Positions 43,086 through 55,348 are shown, numbered from the stretch's first letter. The stretch: 64,000 nt of DNA from Euphorbia lathyris (GCF_963576675.1 NC_088918.1:43433501-43497500); one strand, 5' to 3'. Translations and numbers: made by a program. Notes: generated by a model from the letters alone, not told the origin.

Positions 43086-45336
43086 AGTTTTTGGCGCCAT
43101 TGCCGGGGAACGCCAAATTTTTTAACAAAAATTTATGTTTTTCGTGTTTTATTCCGAACCTTGGTTTATAATATATATATTTATTTATTTATTTATTTTG
43201 AGGATGGTCGCTAGGACTAAATCCTCGTTGTTATTTAACGTTTGCAATTAGATGTTTGCAGATAAAAAATTCAAGTTTTTTTTCAAAGATAACCTGGAGA
43301 TTTGATTATCAATGAAATTCATAGAAGGAGTCTACAGAAAAGAAATTAAGCATGCAGATACATCAGAAGGAAGAAAATTTTATGAAACAGGATGTCAAAC
43401 GTGACAGATGATTTTTCCAGAAAATTTACCTCTTCCCAGACACATTTTACCTCTTTTTTATACACTTAATCCTTCACCAAAACATCATATCTCTTTGTTA
43501 AGAAATTTATTCAATTCCTACACTAAACCCAAATAATTTTCCTTTTTATCACTACCTTAAACGCCTACATCTTTTCAGACAAGATATATCAGAAGTAGGA
43601 TGAAATTATCTTATTCACCAGGATGGAATTGTATACTTTTAATATAGTTTTGAAAGTTTCGGTTCATGTGCGTAGTTTTTGTTCGTGGCCAGAACTAGAA
43701 GTTCGGGCATTCAACTGAAATCATTAGATCCTTAAATTGAGAAAACGCTAAAAAAGAAAAGCGCTAAAAAAATGCTAAAAAAAAGAAAAAAAAAGAGAAA
43801 AAATATATAATAATAATTTCAAGTTGGGGGTACAGTTCTACTTTCTTTTATTCCTGCTTGAAATTATTCCCAGGTAAGTTAAATGGACAGGACCATTATT
43901 TAAAACCGATCTAGGTAATTGATTTTGTCCATGATTTTGATTCTCCTTGAGAATTCTTAAGTATTATCACATTTTTTTAGTTTTTAGTTTTTCATATTTT
44001 AAATTCTTACATTTCATTTTAGTTTAGTTTAGTTTATACATTAGTCTTTAGTTTAGAAGTAATAATTAGATTAGAAATAAAAAATTTCATTGAAAGATAT
44101 ACAAGATATGTTATGTATCTTAAATATTTGTAATTGATAAGGAAAGTGTCTTTAGATTTCTCAATTGAATTAAAAGTCACACAAATTTTAAGTTTCTGTT
44201 TGTATAGAGATTATTAAAATCTCTACAGTCACTTTTGTTTGATGTTTTGTAGGAATTTCTGAACTTACTGAGAATTGTAATTCTCAACTGAGATTTTTGA
44301 TTTTTCAGCCTTGTAGGAATTTCTGAACTTACTGAGAATTGTAATTCTCAACTGAGATTTTGACTTTCTATGCCTTATAAATTTCTGAACTTACTGAGAA
44401 TTTTTAATTCTCAACTGAGATTTTAAAATTCTCTATAGACTTAGGGAGGACAAATGCAAAGCATTCCTTGCCAATGGGTAAGATGTGTCACGTTCGATAC
44501 TCCAAATTTCTCGATCACGACACGCATATTTTGAAAAAAAAATAACAAATATTTAAAAAAAATAAATAAATAATTTTTTCTCTCTATACATTTAATTTCT
44601 AATTTTAGATTTTATTCACCAAGAGGTACAAAAGACACATTTTCATTTTTCATAAGTCATGATTTTTGGTTTGAAACCAACAAATTATTAACTTGACACA
44701 TTTTCAACATTACAATTTTTTTCTTTTAAATTTTTTTTTTAGTTTTTAGGTTAGTATATATCAAGTTGAAAATCAATAAAAATTTATTTAAATCATGTTT
44801 TTAATAAATTTTGAGAAAATTAATGTGTATATATGAAATTTCAGGAATCTCAGTTGAGATTCCCAGGGTCAAATTATTCAAAGAAAGAGAAGCGATTTTT
44901 TCTAAACTTACCGAGAATTTATATTCTCGGTCGAGAATCAGAATATAGGGGTTTCGACGCCTGATTTCCAAGAGGAAATCAGCATGTCGCGACCGCGAAT
45001 CTCCATTCTCGGTCACGACACGGGCGGTATCAGACCTGTATTCTTTCTTTTCTCCTTCAGTTCATGCACCATTGCTGACTATTTCAAAAAATTAAGCTTC
45101 TTCATGTTCAAATGGTGTGAATTTGCACCTTTTCGCCACCAACAGACACATTAATTCATCCTACCATCATTATAAATAATTAGAGAAGATCAGATTTCAA
45201 TACTTTTCATCTCTTTCAGACAAAATCTGATATTCTTCTCCAATTCTGTAAACCTTTCAAAAAGTTCCAGAGACTTTTTCCTCTTTCCAAAACATGACTA
45301 CCAAGCATAAATCTTCCAAGAAGAATGTTGTTGCAC
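43086..45336 (+). other. Second, truncated internal region of element F
   Basis: It repeats 35458-37692 closely, including the primer site (43092-43109), the 63-bp repeats, the ATTCTCGG boxes and the start of the 80-codon ORF. It stops at 45336 within that ORF, and Athila-like gag of element G follows on the other strand. Confidence 0.88.
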
Positions 45337-45707
45337 TCCAACGCTTGACCTGTCAAAGAGAAAGGAAACAACTTTAGACGTACAGCTTCCACCGGAACAC
45401 CATTTTGCCGAGAAGTATCGGCACACATAAGAAATTTATCGAGATGTTCGTTAGGGTTCTCATAGAGTTCTCCTCCAAATTGACCGAGTTGTTGGATCAA
45501 CTGGATCATGCTAGTCTTTATCTCATATGTGTTAGCCGGGATGGTGGGAGCGACGATTCCGTTGCGATTTTGGGGCCTATGCGGAGCAAGGATCTCCATC
45601 ATCATTCTTGTGTCGTTGCCCCCTCCATGGCGGATGTTGTTCACGGGTTGGACGGGCGGTCTTTGGTTGGCCTCGGGTTGGTTAACTTCGTTGTTGAGGT
45701 TGGCCAT
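45337..45707 (-). pseudogene. gag: Athila-like gag N-terminal fragment of element G
   Basis: From an ATG at 45707 on the minus strand, about 123 residues read MANLNNEVNQPEANQ, EILAPHRPQNRNG, FGGELYENPNEHLDKFLM and FPFSLTGQAL. This is the start of an Athila-like gag, strongly similar to element E gag at 51407. It breaks at 45336, where element F begins. Upstream lies a short leader and the Asp-type primer site. Confidence 0.85.
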
Positions 45708-45930
45708 TTTTTCTCTCCGGATCCTACAAAGAGTACGTTCGATTTCAAGCTCAATAAGAACGAGAGTACCACTCCTAGATCGGGTGTACATAAACAAAAA
45801 AAGTAAATGAATAAAATTTAAGTACACGAAGAATGTTGTTAGTAAAAGTTGATATAAACAATTTTTATACAAAAAGAATGTTCAGACTAACAATAAAACG
45901 TTTTTGTCTAATATTGCAAGAAATTATAAA
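45708..45930 (-). other. Leader of element G
   Basis: Noncoding DNA between the primer site and the gag ATG. The open frame extends left of the ATG by chance. Confidence 0.6.
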
Positions 45931-45948
45931 TCCCCGGCAACGACGCCA
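45931..45948 (-). other. Primer-binding site of element G
   Basis: On the minus strand TGGCGTCGTTGCCGGGGA is the Asp-type primer site, one base different from those of E and F. Confidence 0.82.
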
Positions 45949-45954
45949 AAAACT

Positions 45955-47642
45955 TGATGAGTATCCGGTGGGGTTGTAAAATGTAATGATAAGTGTGTGC
46001 TAGGGTTATGGATGTGATCTTTTTAAATGCTTTGACTCTACTAGATGCTACTACGTGAGGGCAAGTGTACCCCGTCGTATCAAGTAATAATCCGGTTAAG
46101 ACCGGGTATCAAATCCACGGGATTTATAACTACAAGTATTAAACTACTCGGTTTTACACGTTATCTAAGCGGTGAATACTTTAGTGGTTGGGTGACAACT
46201 ATAAGCTACTCCTAAACTACGGGTGAGACAATTTTCATGTGTTTCGAGCCCTCTTCGAATGATACGGGTGATGATAAGTTATAACCTATGATAAACGACA
46301 CGAAATATACACGATTAATACTTTTACTCTTGCAAAGACGACTATTAATAGACCGAACAACTCCGTGAGGTTCTAGAGTCGTGATTTCCCCTCAAGGCGA
46401 CTCTAATTCTTAGGATCAGAAACTAGGGCCCGTAAGTTCTATGGCTCGTCAATTCCTACGGTTTCCGGTTTGTCAACTCCGGTGAGGCAACACCTATGTG
46501 ATTCCTAATAGATTTCGGAGCTCGTAAACGACCTACACAACAATCAATTATAAGTATCAAAGCAAGCAATAAACATTAATACGTATAGTGAAAACGGAAT
46601 CGTGAATCATGTATTATAAATATGGAATACGAGAATACGGGATACAACCAAGCCTAGTACATAGAAAGAGTACGAACTAATTAACAAGTAAAAAGGGAAG
46701 AAGAATCGGCCCTTAAGACTAGCTAACCGGACTCAAAGTCGTCTCTTAGGGCTTGGAGGCGGAACTCTCGAGCTTGGTGAATGCGGATGGAGCAGAACTT
46801 CGGTAGAGTAATGGAAGGATTATACAAGCTCTCAAGGTGTGGGGAACTCTAATACATGGAAAATTGAATGAATCAAATGAGTGCTAATCACTCTTACTAA
46901 TACACAAAACTCGGGGTAAAATTGTAAATACACAAGTTGAATTATTTCTGCATTTCCCCAGGACACGCCCCGCGTGGACAGGCAGGCGCCCCGCGTGGGT
47001 GCCCATTCCGTTGACATTTTCTGGCATATGGATCAGGTTCACTCTTGTTATTCGGACCACGCCCCGCGTGGCCAGGAAGACGCCCCGCGTGTTTGCACAT
47101 TCCGTTGATAATTGACTGTGTGTGGATCAGATTCAGGCCTGATGTCATGAACACGCCCCGCGTGGACAAGCAGATGCCCCGCATATTTGCCCATTCCATT
47201 GATAATTGTCTGCATGTTGGTCAGATTCAGACTGTTTGTCATAGCCACGCCCCGTGTATGTTGGAGTATGCCCCGCGTGGCTGAGTCTCTGAAGTTTATT
47301 TGCTCGAATCATGTCTTTGGCGCCTCGCGTGGCTTGGGATACGCCCCGCGTAACTAAGCTTCTGGAACTTATATTGAAGAATTTCTCCTGTACGCCCCGC
47401 GTACCTGGAGGATTTCACTCCTTTGCTTGTACCTGCGAAATACAATTCTTGACGGTCGAGTTAGCTTGACGTTTATTTTTTCGAAACTAACTGAAAACAA
47501 AGGAAAGTAATCAAAAGCATAGAATTTATTTTTATTCTGTTGTTTTATCAAAAACACATTATTTTTGTAACTAAACTCACTTATTTAGCCCACAATTAGA
47601 CCGTAATTCACGCTAAAAGATAGGGACAAAATGCCCCTATCA
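45955..47642 (-). repeat. 5' LTR of element G
   Basis: A complete 1688-bp LTR on the minus strand, starting TGATAGGGGCATTTTG at 47642 and ending CTCATCA at 45955. Its U3 holds a 94-bp tandem repeat with CGCCCCGCGTGG boxes. Right of it, at 47643, copia C coding sequence begins without spacer, so G inserted into copia C. Confidence 0.82.
46961..47405. repeat. Array of CGCCCCGCGTGG boxes in a 94-bp tandem repeat
   Basis: About eleven copies of (A/T)CGCCCCGCGTGG or close variants lie between 46965 and 47402. They are embedded in a 94-bp unit repeated about three times, anchored by CCCATTCCGTTGA-like words at 47001, 47095 and 47189. Each unit has two boxes. The boxes are CpG-rich islands in AT-rich surroundings. 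The ORFs crossing this block are artefacts of the repeat. Confidence 0.85.
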
Positions 47643-48155
47643 ACGAGCATTGGAATGCCGTCAAGAACATTCTTAAGTACTTGAGAAGGACTAAAGACAT
47701 GTTCCTAGTGTACGGAGAAGGGGATCTGGAAATAGAAGGATTTTCAGATGCCAGTCAGGATACCAATCAGATCCCAATCAGGATACCTGTTTATCTTGAA
47801 TGGGGGCGCGGTCAGTTGGAAGAGTTCCAAGCAGGGAAGCGTAGCTTTCTCTACGACCGAGTCAGAGTACATCGCTACTGCGGAAGCAGCAAAGGAAGCA
47901 GTTTGGATTAAGAAGTTCATTACAGAACTTGGTGTGGTGCCTGACATTGTAAATCCCATTACTTTGTACTGTGATAACAATGGAGCCATTGCACAAGCAA
48001 AGGAACCACGGTCTGATAATGCATCCAATAGGAGATGTGAGAATAGAAAGAGTACCTACTGAAGACAACGTTGCAGATCCGTTGACAAAGCCCTTAGCCC
48101 AGAAAGTACATGATCGTCATCTAAGTTCTACTGGGATAAGTTGTAGAAACAATTA
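47643..48155 (+). pseudogene. pol: Broken RNase H end of pol, copia C
   Basis: It matches copia D 58683-59255. Readable pieces include [39 protein letters not shown] and [14 protein letters not shown], spread over three frames. A small insertion or duplication near 47755 (repeated CAATCAGGATACC-like words) shifts the frame. A deletion of about 60 bp near 48028 removes the part that reads KHYLKRYHIIREIV in copia D. Confidence 0.88.
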
Positions 48156-48176
48156 GCTTTAGTCCAAGTGGGAGTA

Positions 48177-50009
48177 TGTAGGGGTTTAGTGTCCTATAGA
48201 CAATTGTTCTAGGATATAAACTTAATGTAAATGAAATGTTCTTTATATCATTTGTTTTAATAAGATATGGTTTCATAACTATATAAAGTCAACCTCTTTT
48301 AAGAACTAAATAAGTCTAATAAAAGGAAATCCATAAGTTTGTTTAAAGTGATTATAAAGTGTTCATACAAGCATGAAGTGAGACGAAACTTTATAATAAA
48401 CTAATAAACTTAAAACCACCCCAAGTCAAGTAATATGTTTAGAAATAGGATTGACATATCACTGCTGAGACTTGCATGTAACAATGTCTTCTGTCGAGAC
48501 AGAGAGTTGATCTCACAAGCTTCAGATATGCAGATATCTGGACAGTTACATGGATCCGATGAAAGGGAGTTCATTAGGATTGGGGACCCGACTTGAGATA
48601 ACAGGATGGGTAGATTTATCCTTGTCACATGTTCATCTCATTGGTATTAATAGGTATAAGTAATCCTAAGACTCAAAGGAATGTTAATTAGTGATTCTGG
48701 ATTGTGGAATGTGATGCTTTGATCCTGTTGTAACACGATCCATAACAGAGATGACTCTGGGGTGTGAACGGCAGACGTTGGGTATCACAAGAAGTAACTG
48801 CAAGATAGTTATACATTGGATGGATCATTTGTCACTCCTGATAAATGCGAGATACGCCCAAGGATCGCTTGTGGAAGACTTGACTCTAAATCCTTGCAAG
48901 GTGATAGCTTAAGACTTGAAATGCAAATTTCACTTAACCTATCTAATTGGAGTTAACTCAGCCTGTACAAGTAAAACGAACGTCTCGCTATATGTGACTT
49001 GACATTATCCATAGTCATAAGATTCTGTTCAAGGATGTAGTTGATAAAGGATCAAATTATACTGTAACTAATACGGAAAGGTCAACGACAGAATCAACCT
49101 ATCTTCTTATAGCTCTAGGGGGATGTTTCGGATCTGCCAATCACATTTCGCGTACTCATTCCGTTATGCAAAGATTAAATATAATTCTGAGAAAATTAAT
49201 TTAATAGTTGCATACGGCTAGATGCAATAAGAACTTAATGGGTCACACATAAGACTTGGAGCCCAAAAGAGAAACAAATATTAATTAATTGATGGAAGCC
49301 CAACTGAGTCCACTAAGGCCCAGTATATAGGGGGCGATTTTATGTATATAAAATACATAAATAATTAATTTGATTTTTAACAATTCTAATTAGATTATGA
49401 TTGTGAATTAAATTAATTAAAGGATAAATAAGTTAGGAGGTTTAATGAGATTAAATTGCTTCTATTATTATCCTGTCAAGTTATTATTATTATCTTTATA
49501 TTTAGATATAATTATAGATAATAACTAATAAGAATTTTATTCCGAATTAAATTCTTATTCAGTAACCTAATTCTATCTAACTAGGGTTTAGATACACGAG
49601 AGTATATATACCTCCTTACATGAGAATTTCGGCCAACCCTAGCTAACCGAAGAGAGAGAATTTCGACACCCCCAGTTGAGGACGAAATAATCCACCGATT
49701 CCTCCCGTTTCAATTGATTATTAATCTCTTTCTCTTATCTATGATCTTGTGTTGATTTATTAGAGGCAATCTACTTTGGTTGCTTTTATACGGTTGAGTT
49801 CTAATCATATTTTGAATTGTGTTTTTATCTTGTGCTCAGGAACTCGGAGTAAGAGTTGTGGGCACTACGATTGCAACGGTAGATAGATCTTCAAAAGGTA
49901 TTTCCTTCTATCCCTCTTTATATGAAATAACGATTAACGGATCTTGGTTAATGGAAAAAGGTTAAAAAATTTATATTTTCGCTGCCAAACGTTAGCCTAT
50001 TTTCCCTCA
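48177..50009 (+). repeat. 3' LTR of copia C
   Basis: It starts TGTAGGGGTTTAGTG after the polypurine tract and ends near CCTATTTTCCCTCA at 50009, 1833 bp. It aligns with the copia B and D LTRs but lacks the 224-bp U5 insertion of copia D. A TATA-like GTATATATACC lies at about 49612. The minus-strand frame at 48410-48628 is not a gene. Confidence 0.85.
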
Positions 50010-50289
50010 TATTCATCCCCCTTAAATATATATATATATATATATATTCGTTCGGGATTTAAAAATCCCGAACTGTTGCTCGTCTCGACCGAGATGGCCA
50101 TCTCGACCGAGTAGCTCGGCGAGCTGGCCCTCCCGGGGCGAAATTTTGCCTTTTTTTTAACAGTAAGGAAACAGGAAGCATATAAGGGGGTTCAAAAATT
50201 GACAGTCTAAACGAACAAAAATAGAAACGATGAAAACAACCAACAAAATTCATAAAAAGAGAAAGAAAAACTGAAAACTTAAATGATTG
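50010..50289 (-). other. Part of element E downstream of gag, with (TA)n and a palindrome
   Basis: A (TA)n run at about 50027-50047 is followed by a 24-bp near-perfect palindrome (GTTCGGGATTT paired with AAATCCCGAAC, about 50052-50075) and GC-rich CTCGACCGAG and CTCGGCGAGCTGGCC words. These resemble the box words in the E LTR. No gene. Confidence 0.45.
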
Positions 50290-51407
50290 TTCAACTTTTG
50301 AATTTAAACCGGGGAAAATCTGATTTTTCCCCCTTACTCAATCCTTTCTCAGGATCTTTGGATTCTTCTCCGTTGTGCTTGGGAGACAACCCTATGGTCT
50401 TTCCTGTAGTTGTTGTTGTTGTTGTTGTAGGAGTTGTAGCTGTTGTTGGGGTTGTAGTTGTTATAGTTCTGGTTGTACCTCGGTTGTCCCCCAACATAAT
50501 TGACCATCTCCACCCCATCTCCAGTGAAAGGGCTACCTGCTTAACAATCCTTTCCATGGTGGTCGCCGCCACAATGCACGCAGGTGGGAGGTTGGCTGAA
50601 CCTAGCCAACAGGACATCCATCTTTCTACTAAGCTCCACAACAACCGGGCTCTGTTCCTGATCTTCCACAACAAATACCCGCTGCCTTATGGGGCCAGCG
50701 AGTTTCTCCTCTTGCCACTGCACACTCTTCCTTGCCAGCTCATTGATCATGTCATACGCTTCTGTTGCGGTCTTCCTGAACAAATCTCCACCCGCGGTGG
50801 AGTCCACAGTAGCTTGGTTAGTGGGTGTCAAGCCATGATAGAAGATGCTCACCAACTGATGTTTATTTATGTCATGATGAGGGCACATGCGCAGCATTTT
50901 CCTGAATCAGGTCCAAGATGTGTGGAGCACTTCGTGCTCGGGTTGATGGAATGAAGTGATTTCACCCCTCAGCATCACTATCTTCGAGGGAGGAAAGTAG
51001 TAGGATAAGAACTCCTTCTCCAATCCTGCCCATGTGGTGATTGACCCGGGCTCTAGTGTTCTCAGCCATTCCAGAGCTTGCCCAGTTAGTGAAAACGGAA
51101 ACAGCTTCAGCCTGGCAGTATCTTGGGGAACCCCATTTGTTCTCGCAGTGTCTGCGCACATCAAAAAGTGATCTAGATGATCGTTCGGGCTCTCATGTGC
51201 TTCTCCTCCAAACAATCCCGTTTGTTGACTCAAGTGAATAATGTCCGACTTGATTTCATAGGTGTTAGCTAAAATGTTTGGGGCAGCGATCCCAGACTGG
51301 TGCTGGTGTCGGTGTGGTGCTAAGATCTCGCTCATCGAGCGAGTGTCAACTCCTGTTTCAGTGTTCTCATTATTCCTGTTGTTGTTAGGAGGGTTGGTCT
51401 CAGCCAT
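50290..51407 (-). pseudogene. gag: Athila-like gag of element E
   Basis: From an ATG at 51407 on the minus strand. The capsid region reads EILAPHRHQHQSG, FFGGEAHESPNDHLDHFLM-like motifs, FPFSLTGQALEWLRTLEPGS and YYFPPSKIVMLRGEI. A TGA at about 50907-50909 lies where Arg is usual (before FRKMLRMCPHHD). The frame then runs to a zinc knuckle (CVHCGGDHHGKDC) and a TAA at about 50538, followed by an Asn-rich tail to about 50290. The plus-strand frame at 50283-50954 is its shadow. Pol is not present, because copia C interrupts the element. Confidence 0.87.
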
Positions 51408-51616
51408 CTTAATAGGCTCCGTGATTTCGTCTGGCTTGATAGTCCTATTTTGCTTGCTCCTGCGAAGAGTACGTTCAAGTTCAAGGTTAAGAGGGACACA
51501 GTATTTCCGCTGATCGAGTATGCATATGATGAAAAGAAAAGATAAATAAAATAAAAATGTTTTCCTTAAAGAAGGAAAGTATAACTATCTGGCATACAGG
51601 TTTATCATACAGTATT
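51408..51616 (-). other. Leader of element E, part next to gag
   Basis: Noncoding leader interrupted by copia D at 51617; it resumes at 61105. GTATT at 51612-51616 is the left target duplication of copia D. Confidence 0.65.
51612..51616. repeat. Target duplication of copia D (left copy)
   Basis: GTATT is repeated at 61100-61104 directly after the copia D 3' LTR, as expected for a 5-bp copia duplication. Confidence 0.88.
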
Positions 51617-53700
51617 TGTTGGGGTTTAGTGTCCTATAGACAATTGTTCTAGGATACAAACTTAATGTAAATGAATTGTTCTTTATATCATTTGTTTAAT
51701 GAGATATATGTTTTATAACTATATAAAGGCAATCCCTTTTAAGCACTAAATAAAGTCTAATAAAAGGAAATCCGTAAGTTTATTTAAAGTGATTATAAAG
51801 TGTTCATACAAGCATGAAGTGAGACAAAACTTTATAGTAAACTGATAAACTTAAAACCACCCCAAGTCAAGTGATATGTTTGGGATTGACATATCACTGT
51901 TGAGACTTGTATGTAACAATATCTTCTGTCCGACAGAAAGCTGATCTCACAAGCTTCATATATACAGATATCTGGACAGTTACATAGATCCGATGAAACG
52001 TTGTTCATTAGGATTGGGGATCCGATTTGAGATAACGGGATGGGTAGATTCATCCTTGTCACCTGTTCATCTCATTGGTATTAATAGGTATAACTAATCC
52101 TCAGACTCAAAGGAATATTAATTGGTATTGTGGATTACGGAATGTGATGCTTTGACTCTGGTGTAACACGATCCTTAACGGAGATGACTCTGGGGTGTGA
52201 ACAGTAGACGTTGGGTATCACAGGAAGTAATTGCGGAGTCGTTATATATTGGATTGAGCATTTATCACTCCCGATAAATGGGAGATACATTCATGGATCG
52301 CTTGTGGAAGACTCGACTCTAAATCCTTTCAAGGTGATAGCTTAAAAGTAAGAAATACAGATTTCACTTAACCTATCTTTTTGAGTTGACTCGGCCTGTA
52401 CAAGTAAAACGAACGTCTCGCTATATGTGACTTGACATCACCCATAGTCATAAGATTCAGTTCAAGGATGTAGTTGATAAAGGATCGAATTATACTGTAA
52501 CTAATACGGAAAGGTTAACGACAGAATCTACCTGTCTTCTTATAGCTCTGGAGGAATGATTACGGACTTACTAATCACATACTCTGTACATCATTCCGTT
52601 ATGCAAAGATTAAATATAATTCTTTGAAAATTAATTTAATAACGTTGCATACGGCTAGAAGCAATAAGAACCTAATGGATCACACATAAGACTTGGAACC
52701 TAAAAGAGAGATAGATGTTAATTAATTGATAGAAGCCCAATTGAGCCCAATAAGGCCCATGGACATAAGGGGGTCGAAATTCATGTGGTGATATACATGA
52801 ATAATTAATTTGATTTTGTTAATCCTAATTAGATTAGGAATATGAATTAAATTAATTAAGAGATAATTAAGTTAGGAGTTTTAATTAGATTAATATACTC
52901 CTATTATTATCCAATAAGGTTATTATTATTATCCTTAATATATTAGATATATAGTGAGATAATAATTAGGAATTCTATTCCGAATGGAATTCCTATTCAG
53001 TAACCTAATTCTATCTAACTAGGGATTAAATACAAGAGATTATAAATACCCTTTCCCTTGAGATTTTTGAAATCCAAGCAAGCCATACCATACTTGTGAT
53101 TTTCGAAATTCACCTAGTCTAAGAGAGAGAAAATTCGACACCCCTAGTTCGAGGACGAGATTTCTTTACGGCTTCGTTTGATCAATTGATTTTCATCTAT
53201 TTCTTTTATCCTTGATCTTGTGTTGATTAGTTAGAGGCAATCTACTTTGGTTGCTATTCAACGGTTGATACTAAATTAATCTTCCCGTGTTTTATTTCGT
53301 GTTTGGGAACTCGAAGAAGAAAAACAAACAAAATGGAGAAATTCGTTTTACTACTCCTACATCAGGTCAGTTCACGCTTTCGCGGATTCCCGGAGATTGA
53401 ACCGTCGGATCGTCGCGATATTTGGACAGGAGCTTCTAGACATATTCTTCCACGTTTCCACCGAAGGGATTGTCGTTCGGAGGTTTGGAAGGTCTGTTTC
53501 GGATAGGGGCAGATTGGTAGACAGTTTCTATCTCTTTTGAAGTTGTGGGCACTTCGTTTGCAACGGCAGATAGAACTTCTAAAAGGTATTTTTTCTTATC
53601 CTTCTTTATATGAAATAACGGTTAACGGATCTTGTGGTTAAATGGAAATAGGTTAAAAAATTTATATTTCCGCTGCTATACCTTAGCCTAATTTCGAATA
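51617..53700 (+). repeat. 5' LTR of copia D
   Basis: 2084 bp, from TGTTGGGGTTTAGTG to TTTCGAATA (TTTCCAACA in the 3' LTR). The TATA box TATAAATA is at 53041-53048. It has a 224-bp segment (53317-53540) in U5 absent from copia B and C. Confidence 0.93.
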
Positions 53701-53701
53701 G

Positions 53702-53714
53702 TGGTATCAGAGTC
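53702..53714 (+). other. Primer-binding site of copia D (initiator-Met tRNA)
   Basis: TGGTATCAGAGTC starts one base after the LTR and matches the 3' end complement of plant initiator tRNA-Met, the usual copia primer. Confidence 0.88.
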
Positions 53715-54026
53715 ATCGTTAAATCCGTTATTTCATATATGAAAATTTAGAAGTTTTCAATAGGATTGAATAAATATTTATAGTTAGGATTAATTAACAA
53801 ATTGTTTTGATTAATTAATTCTAAAGATAAATAAGTTTTAATTAATTGTTAATTAAAACAGATTATGCGTATGTTCCTAATTATTTTGGTTGATAATCAT
53901 TATAACAAAATCTATTAGTTTTATAGTTAGATTGATAAAATCAGTTTTATTAATTCTAAAGATAAAACGGAAATCTATAGTAGTTTTTTCCTATTTTCTG
54001 AAAATCATTTTAAAACCTTTTTAGAA

Positions 54027-54076
<50 letters not shown>

Positions 54077-55348
54077 CGTTTTTATATTTAAATATGTATG
54101 TTTCAGAAATTGATAGTTTTCTGTTTTGATTATCGAATGAAAATTTGTTTAAAAGTTTGTTTTACCAATTTGTAAATCAAAATGTTAAATGAATTAAAAT
54201 CAAAATAATTGGGACGTGCATAATTAAAGTTTTGTATAGTTATATTAATCTAAAAATTAATATAAAAGATACGAAACTATTAGAAGTAAAATTGGATGAA
54301 AGTTAATTTGATATGTTAATGTGATTAACATAAATATTCCATAAGATAGTTATGTAATCAACCAATTAAATTTATTTAATTGAGTCTATGCATGTTTGGA
54401 GTTATGGACATATTTGGACCCTCTTTAGTCTTTTAGTATTTTTGAAATAGGGTCTGCGAGTCCTGCCTTTCTACTATCTATTGTAATTTCTCCTCTCATC
54501 GGATTCCCTTCAATTCAATTGAAGTTTTCTTTAGTAGTATAGAAATTAATATGTAATTTCAAGGCGTCATAGAGAAGACGGAGGACCTAAAGAGAAATAT
54601 GTAATAGTTAGTATTTCCTTAGGTTTGCCCTTTTATTCCGTCTCTGGCTCGATGGAATAATTTAGATGATATGTCCATAACGCCTATGTATGTAAATGTA
54701 TGTGTCTGATGTATGCTAAAGCAAATCAAGACTAAGTTAGATTATGAGACCTAAAATAAAATCCCTCATTAAAAAGTTAAGTAAATAAACAAGTTATTAA
54801 AAATCGGCTGCCCCTCCCTAATATTATAATTCAGCCGGCAGTGCTGAGGGCCTTTGGGTTGTTGAGTAAACTCAAGCTCGGGGTCCTTTTGGTAACACCT
54901 GAATTATCGAAAATCATTTTTCATGAATATGGGGTAATAATTAAATTAGATTATGATAATTGGATGAGTAAACTCATGTTGTCATAAACTAATGGGCAAG
55001 ACGGTTGGGATTAATATGAATAGCATATTAGTTACTAATGTGGTTAGTAACCCAATAACCTAGGAATCACATTAAAGATGTGATTGATTACATGAATCTA
55101 CCTAATGAATGAGACTAGCTTGTTGAGTAAACTCAATGCGAAATCTCAGGAGTTAGGATCCTAGCTCACTAAAGGATTTGTGAAATTCTTCGAATTAATA
55201 TGGAGGGCTATTAATTTGGCAAAATAGTGGGAGCAATCTAAAATAAACTAAAAGGCCTATAATTTTAGATTGATATACTTTAAGCAAATGAATGACATAC
55301 GTTTACTCTTTCTCACTCTCAGGTTTAATTAAACCCACTCTTATAATC
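53715..55348 (+). other. Untranslated leader of copia D
   Basis: 1.6 kb without a gene. It contains a (TA)n microsatellite at about 54031-54074. Its last 570 bp match the copia B leader on the other strand. It is longer than most copia leaders. Confidence 0.75.

Larger units (their letters stand above)
33922..45336 (+). mobile_element. Element F: non-autonomous LTR element in tandem LTR-internal-LTR-internal array
   Basis: Two 1536-bp LTRs (33922-35457 and 41550-43085), each followed by an Asp-tRNA primer site, flank a 6.1-kb internal region. A second internal region (43086-45336) repeats the first 2.2 kb and is cut off. LTR ends are TGTT and AACA, with TG mutated to TA in the first copy. 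No protease, RT or integrase motif occurs in any frame. The AT-rich interior carries one 80-codon ORF and a decayed frame. The primer site and setting suggest a derivative of an Athila-like element, mobilised in trans. The tandem form implies unequal recombination or LTR-to-LTR joining. Confidence 0.85.
47643..50009 (+). mobile_element. Copia C: 3' end of an Angela-type element
   Basis: Plus-strand remnant with the RNase H end of pol (47643-48155), a polypurine tract and a complete LTR (48177-50009). Its left part was cut away where G inserted (47642/47643). Its right end joins Athila-like element E, suggesting C inserted into E. Confidence 0.88.

Noticed and set aside
46832..47284. Frames of 60-85 codons on both strands
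   Set aside because: By-products of the CGCCCCGCGTGG repeat in the G LTR.
48410..48628. Conserved small frame in copia LTRs (also 51832-52062 and 59485-59715, and the plus strand at 2302-2484)
   Set aside because: It is open on the antisense strand in several LTR copies, but length and residues vary with indels; LTR homology alone explains the similarity.
50283..50954. A 223-codon plus-strand frame
   Set aside because: It is the shadow of the minus-strand gag of element E; its Val-rich start is the complement of an Asn-rich gag tail.
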